Assembly: GCA_017451225.1 (NCBI GenBank)
Contig: JAFSPZ010000066.1
Span: forward strand, 1-48,931
DNA length: 48,931 bases
DNA from: Muribaculaceae bacterium
Lineage (GTDB): Bacteria; Bacteroidota; Bacteroidia; Bacteroidales; Muribaculaceae
Reading direction: 5' to 3'
Shown here: positions 40,318 through 47,843 of the stretch, piece by piece
How the letters are laid out: every line of letters starts with the position of its first letter
How positions within the stretch are numbered: position 1 is the first letter of the stretch
Position numbers and translations under genes: made by a program
The notes under the pieces: generated by a model
Seen by the model: the letters and a program-made list of their open reading frames with translations, nothing else
What the model was told of the DNA's origin: nothing
The model's database searches: none

Positions 40318-41193
40318 TTATTGATTTGAGGTTTTTGCTTCGATATAGTTCTTCACTTGGTTCATAAGCCAGCGAGGGGTTGACGTGGCGCCGCATATTC
40401 CTATGCTCTGCTTGCCATTAAGCCACGACTCCTCTATCTCGCTCTCGTTGCTTATCATGTAGCTATTAGGGTTGGCATCATGGCACTGAGCAAAAAGAAT
40501 CTTGCCGTTACTTGACTTGCTGCCGCACACAAACAGCACCAACTCGTGATGACTTGCAAACTCCCTGATTTGAGGTATGCGGTTCGCTACTGAACGGCAA
40601 ATCGTGTCATAGCTCTTGAACTCCACGTCGGGACCAATTCTGCGTTTTATCTCCTCGACTATTGTCTTGAAACCCTGCAACGACTTGGTGGTCTGAGAAT
40701 AGAGATAAATGTCGCGGTTGAAGTCTATCTTCTCTATCTCGGCAAGACTCTCAATCACAAGCGCACTGCCCTGGGTTTGCCCCACAAGGCCGTTAACCTC
40801 GGCATGTCCTCGCTTGCCATAGATGACAATTTGAGGCATGTGGGCGCTGTCACCTGTCTCGTTATAACAGGCATTGATGCGGCGCTGGAGCTGCAACACA
40901 ACCGGGCAGGTGGCATCGATAATCTCGATATTGTTGGCCTTAGCTATGGCATAGGTCTCGGGAGGCTCACCATGAGCTCTGAGCAGCACCTTCACGTCGT
41001 GAAGCTCGCGTAGCTGGTCATGAGTAATTGTAGTCAGACCTTTATGCTCCAATCGCTCGACCTCGTTGCTGTTGTGCACAATGTCGCCCAGGCAGTAGAG
41101 GTGTCCGCTCTTGTTGAGCTCCTCCTCAGCCTTGCGTATTGCTGTGGTCACACCAAAGCAAAATCCTGAACCTGCCTCAATCTCTATTATCAT
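40318..41193 (-). CDS. ispH: 4-hydroxy-3-methylbut-2-enyl diphosphate reductase
   Basis: A 291-residue iron-sulfur enzyme, the last step of the non-mevalonate isoprenoid pathway, reducing HMBPP to isopentenyl and dimethylallyl diphosphate. The three cluster cysteines are visible: GFCFGV (Cys12), IDATCPVV (about Cys96) and TICRSV (about Cys193). Other marks are YCLGDIVHNSNEVERL, LRAHGEPPE, YGKRGHAEV and GICGATSTPRWL. It needs electrons from ferredoxin or flavodoxin. Upstream on the same strand is the four-helix-bundle gene, then cmk; a tandem heptamer array lies between the ispH start and the four-helix-bundle stop. Confidence 0.97.
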   Translation of the reverse strand: MIIEIEAGSGFCFGVTTAIRKAEEELNKSGHLYCLGDIVHNSNEVERLEHKGLTTITHDQLRELHDVKVLLRAHGEPPETYAIAKANNIEIIDATCPVVLQLQRRINACYNETGDSAHMPQIVIYGKRGHAEVNGLVGQTQGSALVIESLAEIEKIDFNRDIYLYSQTTKSLQGFKTIVEEIKRRIGPDVEFKSYDTICRSVANRIPQIREFASHHELVLFVCGSKSSNGKILFAQCHDANPNSYMISNESEIEESWLNGKQSIGICGATSTPRWLMNQVKNYIEAKTSNQ

Positions 41194-41202
41194 TTTTTTA
41201 CT

Positions 41203-41237
41203 GTTTAGTGTTTAGAGTTTAGTGTTTAGAGTTTAGT
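41203..41237 (-). repeat. Five 7-bp words GTTTAG(T/A), downstream flank of the four-helix-bundle gene
   Basis: On the plus strand the words are GTTTAGT, GTTTAGA, GTTTAGT, GTTTAGA, GTTTAGT, strictly alternating. The array ends 3 bp from the four-helix-bundle stop codon and starts 9 bp before the ispH start. It is the reverse complement of the array at 41673-41700. Confidence 0.92.
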
Positions 41238-41240
41238 GAA

Positions 41241-41618
41241 TTAGAGGGTATGAATTTTTGCTTCATAGCTTCTACGTAAACCACTTATTAAACGAGATGT
41301 CTCAAAGACAAAAGGTTTGATCTGTTCTAAATCGTCATCAGCTATATAATTCAGCTCTACTGCAATCAGTAATTGGCAATATACTTCCATTAATGAACCG
41401 TATGCGATTTCAAGAAAATGGATTTTTTCCTTATAGGATATACGACCAGAACCTTCTGCGATATTAGAAGGCACTGAGATTACTCCTCTTCGCATTTGAC
41501 TACAAAGATCAAATCTTTCATGGCTTGGGAATTTCGCTAAGAGTTGATAAACTAAAATCGTCAATTCCTTTGCTTTCTTCCAAGCATCAAGATTCTCAAA
41601 TTGATATGTTTCTCTCAT
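41241..41618 (-). CDS. Four-helix-bundle protein, S23/Avd-like
   Basis: A 125-residue, all-helical protein of the S23 (23S rRNA intervening-sequence) / Avd-like family. The hallmarks are FENLDAWKKAKELTILVYQL, DLCSQMRRGVISVPSNIAEGSGR and FLEIAYGSLMEVYCQLLIA. Members in diversity-generating retroelements bind the reverse transcriptase; free-standing ones like this have no known function. No reverse transcriptase is in the window. It sits between cmk and ispH, which I expect to be neighbours in relatives, and is bracketed by inverted arrays of 7-bp words. The base composition (more AT-rich codons) looks different from ispH and cmk, consistent with insertion. Confidence 0.9.
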   Translation of the reverse strand: MRETYQFENLDAWKKAKELTILVYQLLAKFPSHERFDLCSQMRRGVISVPSNIAEGSGRISYKEKIHFLEIAYGSLMEVYCQLLIAVELNYIADDDLEQIKPFVFETSRLISGLRRSYEAKIHTL

Positions 41619-41672
41619 ATCTTAACCAAGAGTTAATACTTATCGTTTGAACAAAGACATATGCAAACCTCC

Positions 41673-41700
41673 TCTAAACACTAACCCCTAAACTCTAAAC
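41673..41700 (+). repeat. Four 7-bp words TCTAAAC/ACTAACC, upstream flank of the four-helix-bundle gene
   Basis: The words are TCTAAAC, ACTAACC, CCTAAAC, TCTAAAC in 7-bp register. The array abuts the cmk stop codon (41703-41701). It is inverted relative to the array at 41203-41237. Confidence 0.88.
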
Positions 41701-42396
41701 TCAACCGTTTATGCGCTGCAGATACTGCTTGTAGAGCCACTCATCTTGCTCCTCAATGGTGAGATTAGAATTGTCAAGTAGTAATGCATCCTCGGCTTGA
41801 CGCAGTGGACTCTCCTTGCGGGTGGTGTCGATGCGGTCACGCTCTTGAACGTTGGCAAGCACTTCTTCAAAGGTTGTGGTGGTGTCGCCCTTGCTCTGCA
41901 ACTCCTTGAAACGTCGCTCGGCACGCACTTGGGCCGATGCTGTGATAAACACTTTGAGCTCGGCATTGGGGAATACCACAGTGCCTATGTCACGTCCATC
42001 CATCACTATGCCCTTGTGCTCTCCCATAGCCTGCTGCTGAGCAACCATTGCTCGACGCACAAAGCCTATCGCCGACACAAGGCTCACCTTGTTGCTCACC
42101 TCCATGCCGCGAATCTCCTGCTCCACGTTCTTGCCGTTGAGCCATGTCTCGCTCTTGCCCTCGGCACCCACCTTGAAGGTGATTTCTATCTTGTGCATGT
42201 GACGGCGCAGGCGTGGCTTATTCACCTCATCGCCTTTTATCATCTCGTGCTCAAGGCAGTAGAGCGTAACAGCGCGATACATGGCGCCTGTGTCAATGTA
42301 GGCATAACCTATTCGCTTGGCAAGCGATTTTGCCATCGTGCTCTTGCCGCACGACGAGTGACCATCAATTGCAATAGTTATCAGTTTCTTTTTCAT
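41701..42396 (-). CDS. cmk: Cytidylate kinase
   Basis: A 231-residue (d)CMP kinase that makes (d)CDP from (d)CMP with ATP. The P-loop is [10 protein letters not shown] (residues 11-20), followed by [15 protein letters not shown] for the nucleotide, and [19 protein letters not shown]. The lid region has [13 protein letters not shown]. Cmk proteins of Bacteroidota carry this CGKST-type P-loop. I chose the ATG at 42396 ([15 protein letters not shown]); the longer frame from 42486 has a non-conserved extension that covers the promoter. Its stop codon touches a word array. Confidence 0.96.
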   Translation of the reverse strand: MKKKLITIAIDGHSSCGKSTMAKSLAKRIGYAYIDTGAMYRAVTLYCLEHEMIKGDEVNKPRLRRHMHKIEITFKVGAEGKSETWLNGKNVEQEIRGMEVSNKVSLVSAIGFVRRAMVAQQQAMGEHKGIVMDGRDIGTVVFPNAELKVFITASAQVRAERRFKELQSKGDTTTTFEEVLANVQERDRIDTTRKESPLRQAEDALLLDNSNLTIEEQDEWLYKQYLQRING

Positions 42397-42429
42397 TTTA
42401 CCTAAAAAATTAAAGTTGCTTTTCAACCA

Positions 42430-42459
42430 CAAAGATAGATACATTTTTTTTAGTAAACA
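42430..42459 (-). promoter_or_regulatory. Promoter of cmk
   Basis: On the minus strand TATCTTTG (42437-42430) is the -7 box and CTTG (42460-42457) lies 19 bp upstream. Confidence 0.65.
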
Positions 42460-42543
42460 AGAAACACAATACTTTGCTCTCAACATTTTATCGTCATTCC
42501 GTTCTTTAATTCCTGATTTTTAACACTAATCGGTTGCTTTGGT

Positions 42544-42572
42544 TTAAACCATTAAGCAGTTTCGGGGTCATA
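42544..42572 (+). promoter_or_regulatory. TTAAAC-N16-GGTCATA element upstream of the glycine-zipper lipoprotein
   Basis: TTAAAC (42544-42549), 16 bases, GGTCATA (42566-42572). Identical in all 13 defined positions and in spacing to the sites at 13610 and 15329. The start codon is 152 bp away, longer than at the other genes. Confidence 0.5.
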
Positions 42573-42639
42573 ATAATGCTCGAAATATCTAAAATTGTGT
42601 CTTTTAGACGATATTTTTCATTTGTTTGTCTATTATTTT

Positions 42640-42655
42640 TGGCACATTTTTTGAT
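42640..42655 (+). promoter_or_regulatory. Sigma-54-like site, one mismatch
   Basis: TGGCACA-TTTT-TTGAT shares the 13 bases GGCACATTTTTTG with the site at 12721, but has A where the invariant C of the -12 GC should be. It is 69 bp before the start codon. Confidence 0.3.
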
Positions 42656-42724
42656 ATTTACTAATTTAGCGCCCGAAATCATTAACGTATTATTTGAACA
42701 TTAAATAATTAAATAAAGTTTGTT

Positions 42725-43372
42725 ATGAAAAAGACTATTATCGCAGCCATGAGTGCTGCACTCATTTTGATGAGCAGCTGCCAGTCGGCAAGCCAATTCT
42801 ACGGCGTAGCAACAGGTGCTTCGGTTGGAGGTATGTTTGGCTCGGCTATAGGCAGCATCTCAGGTGGATGGAGAGGCAGCAACGTGGGAAGGCTTGCTGG
42901 TATGGCTATTGGCGGAGCTATTGGTGCAGCAGCCACAGCACCCAAGGCCAACAAGGAGAGCCGCACTAGCGACTACTACAACGGATATGACTATAACGAC
43001 TATCAGCAGAACAATTCCTACAGCCCATATGCAAGCATATATGTCGAGAACATCCGTCTTGTAGAAAGCACACAGAACAACTGCATCGATGCCGAGGAGC
43101 ACGCTAAGCTCATCTTCGACGTGCGCAACACAGGCAATGACTATGTATACGACATCGCACCTGTTATTACAGTCTCGGGCACTAAGCAAATCTACCTCTC
43201 CCCCACTGCTATCATCAGTGAACTGGGACCGGGCAAGGCCGTGCGTTATCAAGCCGAGGTTGTGGCAACCAACAAGCTCAAGAACGGCGTTGCCGACTTC
43301 AACATCAGCTTCTCCAACGGCGACCAGCTCTACACTGTGAGCTCATTCCAAATCGCCACAAGAGGCAGATAA
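42725..43372 (+). CDS. Lipoprotein with glycine-zipper region
   Basis: A 215-residue lipoprotein: signal peptide with lipobox LMSSC (Cys19). Residues about 25-75 are a glycine zipper (GVATGASVGGMFGSAIGSIS ... GRLAGMAIGGAIGAAATAP), which tends to insert into or pack in membranes. The second half (about 100-215) is a beta-sandwich-like domain: IRLVESTQNNCIDAEEHAKLIFDVRNTGNDYVYDIAPVITV pattern with NTGN, and GPGKAVRYQAEV. It is probably an outer-membrane or periplasmic envelope protein; function unknown. It has both a shared-element promoter candidate and a sigma-54-like site upstream, and a strong terminator after. Confidence 0.83.
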   Translation: MKKTIIAAMSAALILMSSCQSASQFYGVATGASVGGMFGSAIGSISGGWRGSNVGRLAGMAIGGAIGAAATAPKANKESRTSDYYNGYDYNDYQQNNSYSPYASIYVENIRLVESTQNNCIDAEEHAKLIFDVRNTGNDYVYDIAPVITVSGTKQIYLSPTAIISELGPGKAVRYQAEVVATNKLKNGVADFNISFSNGDQLYTVSSFQIATRGR

Positions 43373-43393
43373 AAACATTAGTTGTTAAAACAC

Positions 43394-43431
43394 AACACAC
43401 CCGAGTCGCAAAACGGCTCGGGTGTGTTTTT
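43394..43431 (+). terminator. Terminator after the glycine-zipper lipoprotein
   Basis: AACACACCCGAG (43394-43405) pairs with CTCGGGTGTGTT (43417-43428), followed by T's to 43431. It lies between convergent genes and may also stop arcA transcripts from the other side. Confidence 0.92.
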
Positions 43432-43455
43432 ATCCCTAATAGTCTTCTATTGAAG

Positions 43456-44703
43456 TTAGTCGCGCAGGATGGGCATTGTCATGCAGCGGGCGCCACCGCC
43501 GGCGCGGGGAAGTTCGCTGCCTGGGAAAGCTGCCACAAACTTCTCATAGTCGTTCATGTTGACCTTGCCGCTGACGATGTCCTCGGCATTGAGCACGGCA
43601 AAGCCTGCCTTGTCGAGCGCTTCGATAGTGTGGGTGTTGCGGCGATAACCCAATATCTTGCCGTCACCCAGCGAGAAGAAGTTGGCACCGCTGTGCCACT
43701 GCTCGCGAAGTTGTGTCCATGGGTCGCTGCCACCGCCAATCACTGGTTCTATCTCCCATCCAAGACTATTGAGCGCATCAACAATATTGGGCGCGCTCTT
43801 ATAGCTTATCTTGCCGTGATCGATAGTAATAACAGTTGTATCTTTACCGGCAAAGAGTCCTTTCTTAGTCAGCATTGGCTCAAACGCCATGCACTGATGC
43901 TTGCCCAGGAAGGTGAACACCATGTCGAGATGTATGAACGACTCGGGCTCCTTGGGCAGTTCCTGTGCTACGATAGTAAAGTGGTCACGCTCGCGTGCGA
44001 AGGTCTGAGCAAGATACTCAATACCCTTGCGGTTGGTGCGTATGCCCTGGCCAATGCAAAGCATGTCGGGGCTTGCAATCTGCACGTCGCCGCCCTCGGT
44101 GCGGGCATAGGGGTTCCAAGCCATGGCATTGAGAGTGTCGACACCGAAGAAATGTTTGAAGATAGCCTCATAGATGAGCGACTCGCGCTCACGCACCTCA
44201 AAGCTCATCGAATTGATTAGCACGCGGTTATACACTGTCGACGAAGCGTCGCGAGTGAAGAACAAGTTATAAAGAGGCTTGAGCAGGTAACGATGCTCGC
44301 TCACACCATCCCACTTAGGGTCTTCGCAACCCTCTATGAGCACCTGGGCAAGCTTCTTGGGGTCGTTGCCTGCTATCTCGTCAATTACTCTAGCAGTTTT
44401 TTGATTGCATCCCTTAAGGCTGTCGGCAAGAAGTTTTGTCCTGACCGCCTCATCCTTAAGTAGTTCTTCTAGGATATCTTGAACATAATATACCTGTGTC
44501 CAACGCTCGAGCACACCGCTGAAGTTGCGGTATTCCTCGTCAACGATGGGCTTGTTGAGGATGTCACTATAGAGAGCGGCATTGGCATTAAGTGGTGTCA
44601 TGCGTTCAATCTCCACACCGGGGCGATGCAGCAGCACAGCCCTGAGCCTGCCGGTCTCGGAGCTAACATTTACCTCACAAGGTTTTAGTTGTTTCTTGTC
44701 CAT
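43456..44703 (-). CDS. arcA: Arginine deiminase
   Basis: A 415-residue enzyme that hydrolyses arginine to citrulline and ammonia, first step of the arginine deiminase pathway. Family marks: NVSSETGRLRAVLLHRPG and ERMTPLN at the N-terminus, LFFTRDASS (Asp near the substrate), RTEGGDVQI, HLDMVFTFLG, and the catalytic Cys407 in the C-terminal GGGARCMTMPILRD. All catalytic positions look intact. It lies downstream of pruA on the minus strand, with an 89-bp gap that holds a 14-bp hairpin. Co-transcription with pruA is probable. Confidence 0.97.
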   Translation of the reverse strand: MDKKQLKPCEVNVSSETGRLRAVLLHRPGVEIERMTPLNANAALYSDILNKPIVDEEYRNFSGVLERWTQVYYVQDILEELLKDEAVRTKLLADSLKGCNQKTARVIDEIAGNDPKKLAQVLIEGCEDPKWDGVSEHRYLLKPLYNLFFTRDASSTVYNRVLINSMSFEVRERESLIYEAIFKHFFGVDTLNAMAWNPYARTEGGDVQIASPDMLCIGQGIRTNRKGIEYLAQTFARERDHFTIVAQELPKEPESFIHLDMVFTFLGKHQCMAFEPMLTKKGLFAGKDTTVITIDHGKISYKSAPNIVDALNSLGWEIEPVIGGGSDPWTQLREQWHSGANFFSLGDGKILGYRRNTHTIEALDKAGFAVLNAEDIVSGKVNMNDYEKFVAAFPGSELPRAGGGARCMTMPILRD

Positions 44704-44723
44704 AAATAATATCTCACCCTACC

Positions 44724-44758
44724 TTCCGCAACCGCTATTAATCGTAGCGGTTGCGGAA
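44724..44758 (-). other. Perfect 14-bp hairpin between pruA and arcA
   Basis: TTCCGCAACCGCTA (44724-44737) and TAGCGGTTGCGGAA (44745-44758) form a perfect stem with a 7-base loop. It is GC-rich and lies 21 bp before the arcA start. No T-run follows on the minus strand, so it is not a normal terminator; it may be an mRNA processing, stabilising or attenuation structure that sets the pruA:arcA ratio. Confidence 0.75.
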
Positions 44759-44792
44759 CAGGGATTGAATTAGTCGTTTTATAGAAATGTGA

Positions 44793-46418
44793 TTATTTCA
44801 TATAGGTGTAGCGGTAGTCGGTGGGCGATACCAAAGTCTCCTTAATCACGCGTGGGATAATCCAGCGGATGAGGTTGAACTCGCCACCTGCCTTGTCGTT
44901 GGTACCGCTGGCGCGTGCACCACCGAAGGGCTGCATACCTACCACAGCGCCTGTTGGCTTGTCGTTGATGTAGAAGTTACCGGCTGTGTAGCGCAGAGCG
45001 TCGGTAATCTTCTCAACAGCCATGCGGCAACGTCCAAATACTGCACCGGTCAAGCCATAAGGAGATGTCTCGTCACACTCTTTAACCACTTCTTCCCACT
45101 TCTCATCGTCATAGGGGTAAACAGTGAGCACTGGAGCGAAGATTTCCTCCTCCATCGACTTGAAGTGAGGATTGCTGGTCTCGATGATAGTTGGCTCTAC
45201 AAACCAGCCCTTGCTGCAGTCGCAATTACCACCCATCACAATCTTGGCATCCTTAGCCTCCTTAGCGAAGTCGATGTAAGATTTAGCTTTGTCAAACGAA
45301 GCCTTGTCTATAACAGCGTTGATGAAGTTGCTTGGATCCATCACGTCGCCCATCTTAACCTCGGCTGCCATAGCCTTCATGTCGGCAAGAACGCCAGCCC
45401 ACAGGCTCTTAGGAATGTACATGCGAGATGCTGCCGAGCACTTCTGGCCCTGGAACTCATAAGCTCCGCAGAAGGCAGCAGTGGCAACAGCCTTAGGATC
45501 GGCACTTGGGTGAACGAAGATGAAGTCCTTACCGCCAGTCTCGCCAACGAGGCGTGGATAAGAGATGTACTTGTCAACATTCATGCTCGCCTGTTTCCAC
45601 AGCGACTTGAAGGTTGCAGTGCTACCAGTGAAGTGGATTCCTGAGAAGTACTTCGACTCGGTTGCCACCTCGCCAATGAGGGCACCGCTACCAGGCAGGA
45701 AGTTGATTACGCCGTCGGGCAAACCAGCCTCTTTGTAAAGCTGCATCAGGTAGTAGTTGCTCAGCAAAGCGGTGGTTGATGGCTTCCACAGCGCCACGTT
45801 ACCCATGAGAACAGGAGTCATGCACAGGTTGCTAGCGATAGAAGTGAAGTTAAATGGAGTCACAGCCAGGATAAAGCCCTCGAGTGGGCGATACTCGGTG
45901 TGGTTGAGTTGTGCCACGCCGTCCTTGGGCTGCATGGCATATATCTTAGATGCATAGTGCACATTGTAACGGAAGAAGTCGATAGTCTCGCAAGCCGAGT
46001 CAATCTCGGCCTGGAAGAAGTTCTTGCTCTGGCCAAGCATGGTGGCGGCGTTCATGATGGGGCGATACTTGGTGGCAAGCAGCTCAGCCATCTTCATCAC
46101 GATAGCAGCGCGGGTGGTCCAGGGAGTGCAGCTCCACTCTTTCCAAGCCTTCATGGCAGCATCAATGGCCATCTCAACCTCTTTCTTGCCTACCTTGTGG
46201 TAACGGGCAATCACGTGCTTGTGGTCGTGGGGGCAGGTAACCTCGCCCATATCGCCAGTGCGGATTTCTTTACCGCCAATGATAATGGGGATTTCAACCA
46301 CCAGCTTGCTCTGGCGCTCAAGTTCTTTCTCTAATGCTACACGCTCGGGTGATCCAGGCATATAAGCCTTTACTGGCTCATTGGCTGGAAGTGGAAAATT
46401 AATAATTGAATTGTTCAT
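44793..46418 (-). CDS. pruA: L-glutamate gamma-semialdehyde dehydrogenase (P5C dehydrogenase)
   Basis: A 541-residue NAD-dependent aldehyde dehydrogenase that oxidises glutamate semialdehyde to glutamate, the last step of proline and ornithine breakdown. The catalytic Cys is in QGQKCSAASRMYIP at about 326, the general-base Glu in GETGGKDFIF, and the P5CDH-type regions PLEGFILAVTPFNFTSI and NFYINDKPTGAVVGMQPFGG are present. The length fits the stand-alone type without proline dehydrogenase. With arginine genes next to it, it likely takes semialdehyde made from ornithine by an aminotransferase not in this window. It has its own promoter (46474-46504). Confidence 0.94.
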   Translation of the reverse strand: MNNSIINFPLPANEPVKAYMPGSPERVALEKELERQSKLVVEIPIIIGGKEIRTGDMGEVTCPHDHKHVIARYHKVGKKEVEMAIDAAMKAWKEWSCTPWTTRAAIVMKMAELLATKYRPIMNAATMLGQSKNFFQAEIDSACETIDFFRYNVHYASKIYAMQPKDGVAQLNHTEYRPLEGFILAVTPFNFTSIASNLCMTPVLMGNVALWKPSTTALLSNYYLMQLYKEAGLPDGVINFLPGSGALIGEVATESKYFSGIHFTGSTATFKSLWKQASMNVDKYISYPRLVGETGGKDFIFVHPSADPKAVATAAFCGAYEFQGQKCSAASRMYIPKSLWAGVLADMKAMAAEVKMGDVMDPSNFINAVIDKASFDKAKSYIDFAKEAKDAKIVMGGNCDCSKGWFVEPTIIETSNPHFKSMEEEIFAPVLTVYPYDDEKWEEVVKECDETSPYGLTGAVFGRCRMAVEKITDALRYTAGNFYINDKPTGAVVGMQPFGGARASGTNDKAGGEFNLIRWIIPRVIKETLVSPTDYRYTYMK

Positions 46419-46473
46419 GATTAGTTTTGTTAATATTTTATAGATAGATAAGTTCCTGTAATGGTTGTGCGTG

Positions 46474-46504
46474 CAAAGTTACAAATTATTACTCAAAACG
46501 CCAA
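46474..46504 (-). promoter_or_regulatory. Promoter of pruA-arcA
   Basis: On the minus strand TAACTTTG (46481-46474) is the -7 box and TTTTG (46506-46502) lies 20 bp upstream, a good consensus match. The leader is about 50 bases. Confidence 0.7.
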
Positions 46505-46560
46505 AACAAACCACCACAAATCTCACCACGAGATTTGCGTAATTTAGAGAGGCCAGATTT

Positions 46561-46600
46561 AGTCGGACCACGTCGGACTGAGTCAAACAAAGTCTGACTG
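46561..46600 (+). repeat. Four 10-bp words, AGTCGGACTG type
   Basis: The words are AGTCGGACCA, CGTCGGACTG, AGTCAAACAA, AGTCTGACTG in exact 10-bp register, about one DNA turn apart. It lies between the divergent promoters of pruA and the OTC gene. Confidence 0.75.
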
Positions 46601-46697
46601 TGTGTTTTTAGATATTTTTATTACCACAAATCTTGGCTTTAGATATTATTAGTGAAAATTAGTGGTTAAAAACGTTCTTTTGTTGAGGTAAAATGCT

Positions 46698-46705
46698 TAC
46701 CTTTG
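46698..46705 (+). promoter_or_regulatory. -7 box (TACCTTTG) of the OTC gene
   Basis: TACCTTTG matches TAnnTTTG, 50 bp before the start codon. A TTTTG lies only 15 bp upstream (46678-46682); no TTG is found at 19-21 bp, so the -33 part is poor. Confidence 0.5.
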
Positions 46706-46755
46706 CGGCAAATTTCAAAATACACATTTTATTAACAATAAAACAATTTAAAACT

Positions 46756-47748
46756 ATGCCAAGAAGTTTATCAGGAAGAAATTTCTTGAAGTTGTTAGAC
46801 TTCACCACTGAGGAAATCCAGTATTTACTTGAACTCGCTAAGGATTTCAAGCGTCTGAAAAGAACAAACACCCCTCACAAGTACTTAACCGGTAAGAACA
46901 TCGTTCTCTTGTTTGAGAAGACTTCTACCCGCACTCGCTGCTCGTTTGAGGTAGCAGGTAACGACCTGGGTATGGGCGTTACTTATCTTGACCCAGCTTC
47001 ATCGCAGATGGGTAACAAGGAGTCGCTCGAGGACACCGCCAAGGTGCTTGGCCGCATGTTCGACGGTATTGAGTATCGCGGTTTTGACCAGGACATCGTT
47101 GAAGACCTTGGCCGCTATGCTGGTATTCCCGTGTGGAATGGTCTTACCACCGAGTTCCACCCCACCCAGATGCTCGCCGACGTTCTCACCATCGAGGAGA
47201 ACTTTGGTCGCTACAAAGGCCTGAAGATGGTCTTCATGGGTGATGCCCGCAACAATGTTGCCAACTCGCTGATGGTTGTTTCGGCTAAGCTTGGTATCAA
47301 CTTCGTTGCTTGCGGTCCTAAGGACAACATGCCCGACGAGAAGCTCGTTGCCACTTGCCGCGAGATTGCCAAGGAGAACGGATGCACTATCACTCTCACC
47401 GACGACGTTAAGAAGGGTACCAAGGGTGCCGACGTTATCTACACCGACATTTGGGTATCGATGGGTGAGCCCGCCGAGTTGTGGGAGAAACGCATCAAGC
47501 TGTTGAGCCCCTATCAGGTGAACGACGAGGTTATGGCCAACGCTAACCCCGAGGCTATCTTCCTGCACTGCCTGCCTTCGTTCCACGACCTCGAGACTTC
47601 GGTTGGCCGTGAGATTTACGAGAAATTCGGCTTGAAGGAGATGGAAGTTACCGACAAGGTATTCCGCAGCCCACAATCTAAGGTATTTGACGAGGCCGAG
47701 AACCGTATGCACACCATCAAAGCTGTGATGTACGCAACTCTGAAATAA
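46756..47748 (+). CDS. Ornithine carbamoyltransferase
   Basis: A 330-residue transcarbamylase interconverting ornithine plus carbamoyl phosphate and citrulline plus phosphate. Carbamoyl-phosphate motif STRTR is at residues 57-61, followed by FHPTQ (near 134) and HCLPSFHD (near 271). The ornithine-binding DIWVSMGEP (SMG loop) is present, which marks a true OTC; the N-succinyl- and N-acetylornithine enzymes used for arginine synthesis in Bacteroides differ here. With arcA and arcC around it, the catabolic role (arcB-type, splitting citrulline) is likely, but sequence alone cannot exclude a biosynthetic role. I chose ATG 46756 ([10 protein letters not shown]). Confidence 0.95.
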   Translation: MPRSLSGRNFLKLLDFTTEEIQYLLELAKDFKRLKRTNTPHKYLTGKNIVLLFEKTSTRTRCSFEVAGNDLGMGVTYLDPASSQMGNKESLEDTAKVLGRMFDGIEYRGFDQDIVEDLGRYAGIPVWNGLTTEFHPTQMLADVLTIEENFGRYKGLKMVFMGDARNNVANSLMVVSAKLGINFVACGPKDNMPDEKLVATCREIAKENGCTITLTDDVKKGTKGADVIYTDIWVSMGEPAELWEKRIKLLSPYQVNDEVMANANPEAIFLHCLPSFHDLETSVGREIYEKFGLKEMEVTDKVFRSPQSKVFDEAENRMHTIKAVMYATLK

Positions 47749-47768
47749 TAAGAACAGACATTAGTTTT

Positions 47769-47831
47769 CAGACATCAGACACGAGACTTCTGACTTCTGA
47801 TGTCTGATTTCTCACATCTGATTTCTGACAT
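47769..47831 (+). repeat. Nine tandem 7-bp words with an internal dyad
   Basis: The words are CAGACAT, CAGACAC, GAGACTT, CTGACTT, CTGATGT, CTGATTT, CTCACAT, CTGATTT, CTGACAT in exact 7-bp register over 63 bp. The orientation changes within the array, so CAGACATCAGA (47769-47779) pairs with TCTGATGTCTG (47796-47806) as a perfect 11-bp stem. It ends 12 bp before the arcC start. Confidence 0.9.
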
Positions 47832-47843
47832 CACCAAAAAATT

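Larger units (their letters stand above)
42397..42724. other. 328-bp gap between cmk and the lipoprotein gene
   Basis: No gene is visible. It contains the cmk promoter (42430-42459, minus), the TTAAAC-N16-GGTCATA element (42544-42572) and a sigma-54-like site with one mismatch (42640-42655), the last two pointing to the lipoprotein gene. Confidence 0.6.
46419..46755. other. 337-bp divergent region between pruA and the OTC gene
   Basis: It holds the pruA promoter (minus), a -7 box for the OTC gene (plus) and four tandem 10-bp words (46561-46600) in between. The word array is a candidate regulator site for the arginine genes. No gene is visible. Confidence 0.6.

Noticed and set aside
41241-41618. 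Remnant of a 23S rRNA intervening sequence
   Set aside because: The protein family is the same, but the flanks are cmk and ispH; there is no rRNA sequence around it.
43450-44220. 256-codon open frame on the plus strand opposite arcA
   Set aside because: arcA is complete with all catalytic residues on the minus strand; the plus frame has no recognisable domain or start signal and follows from codon bias.
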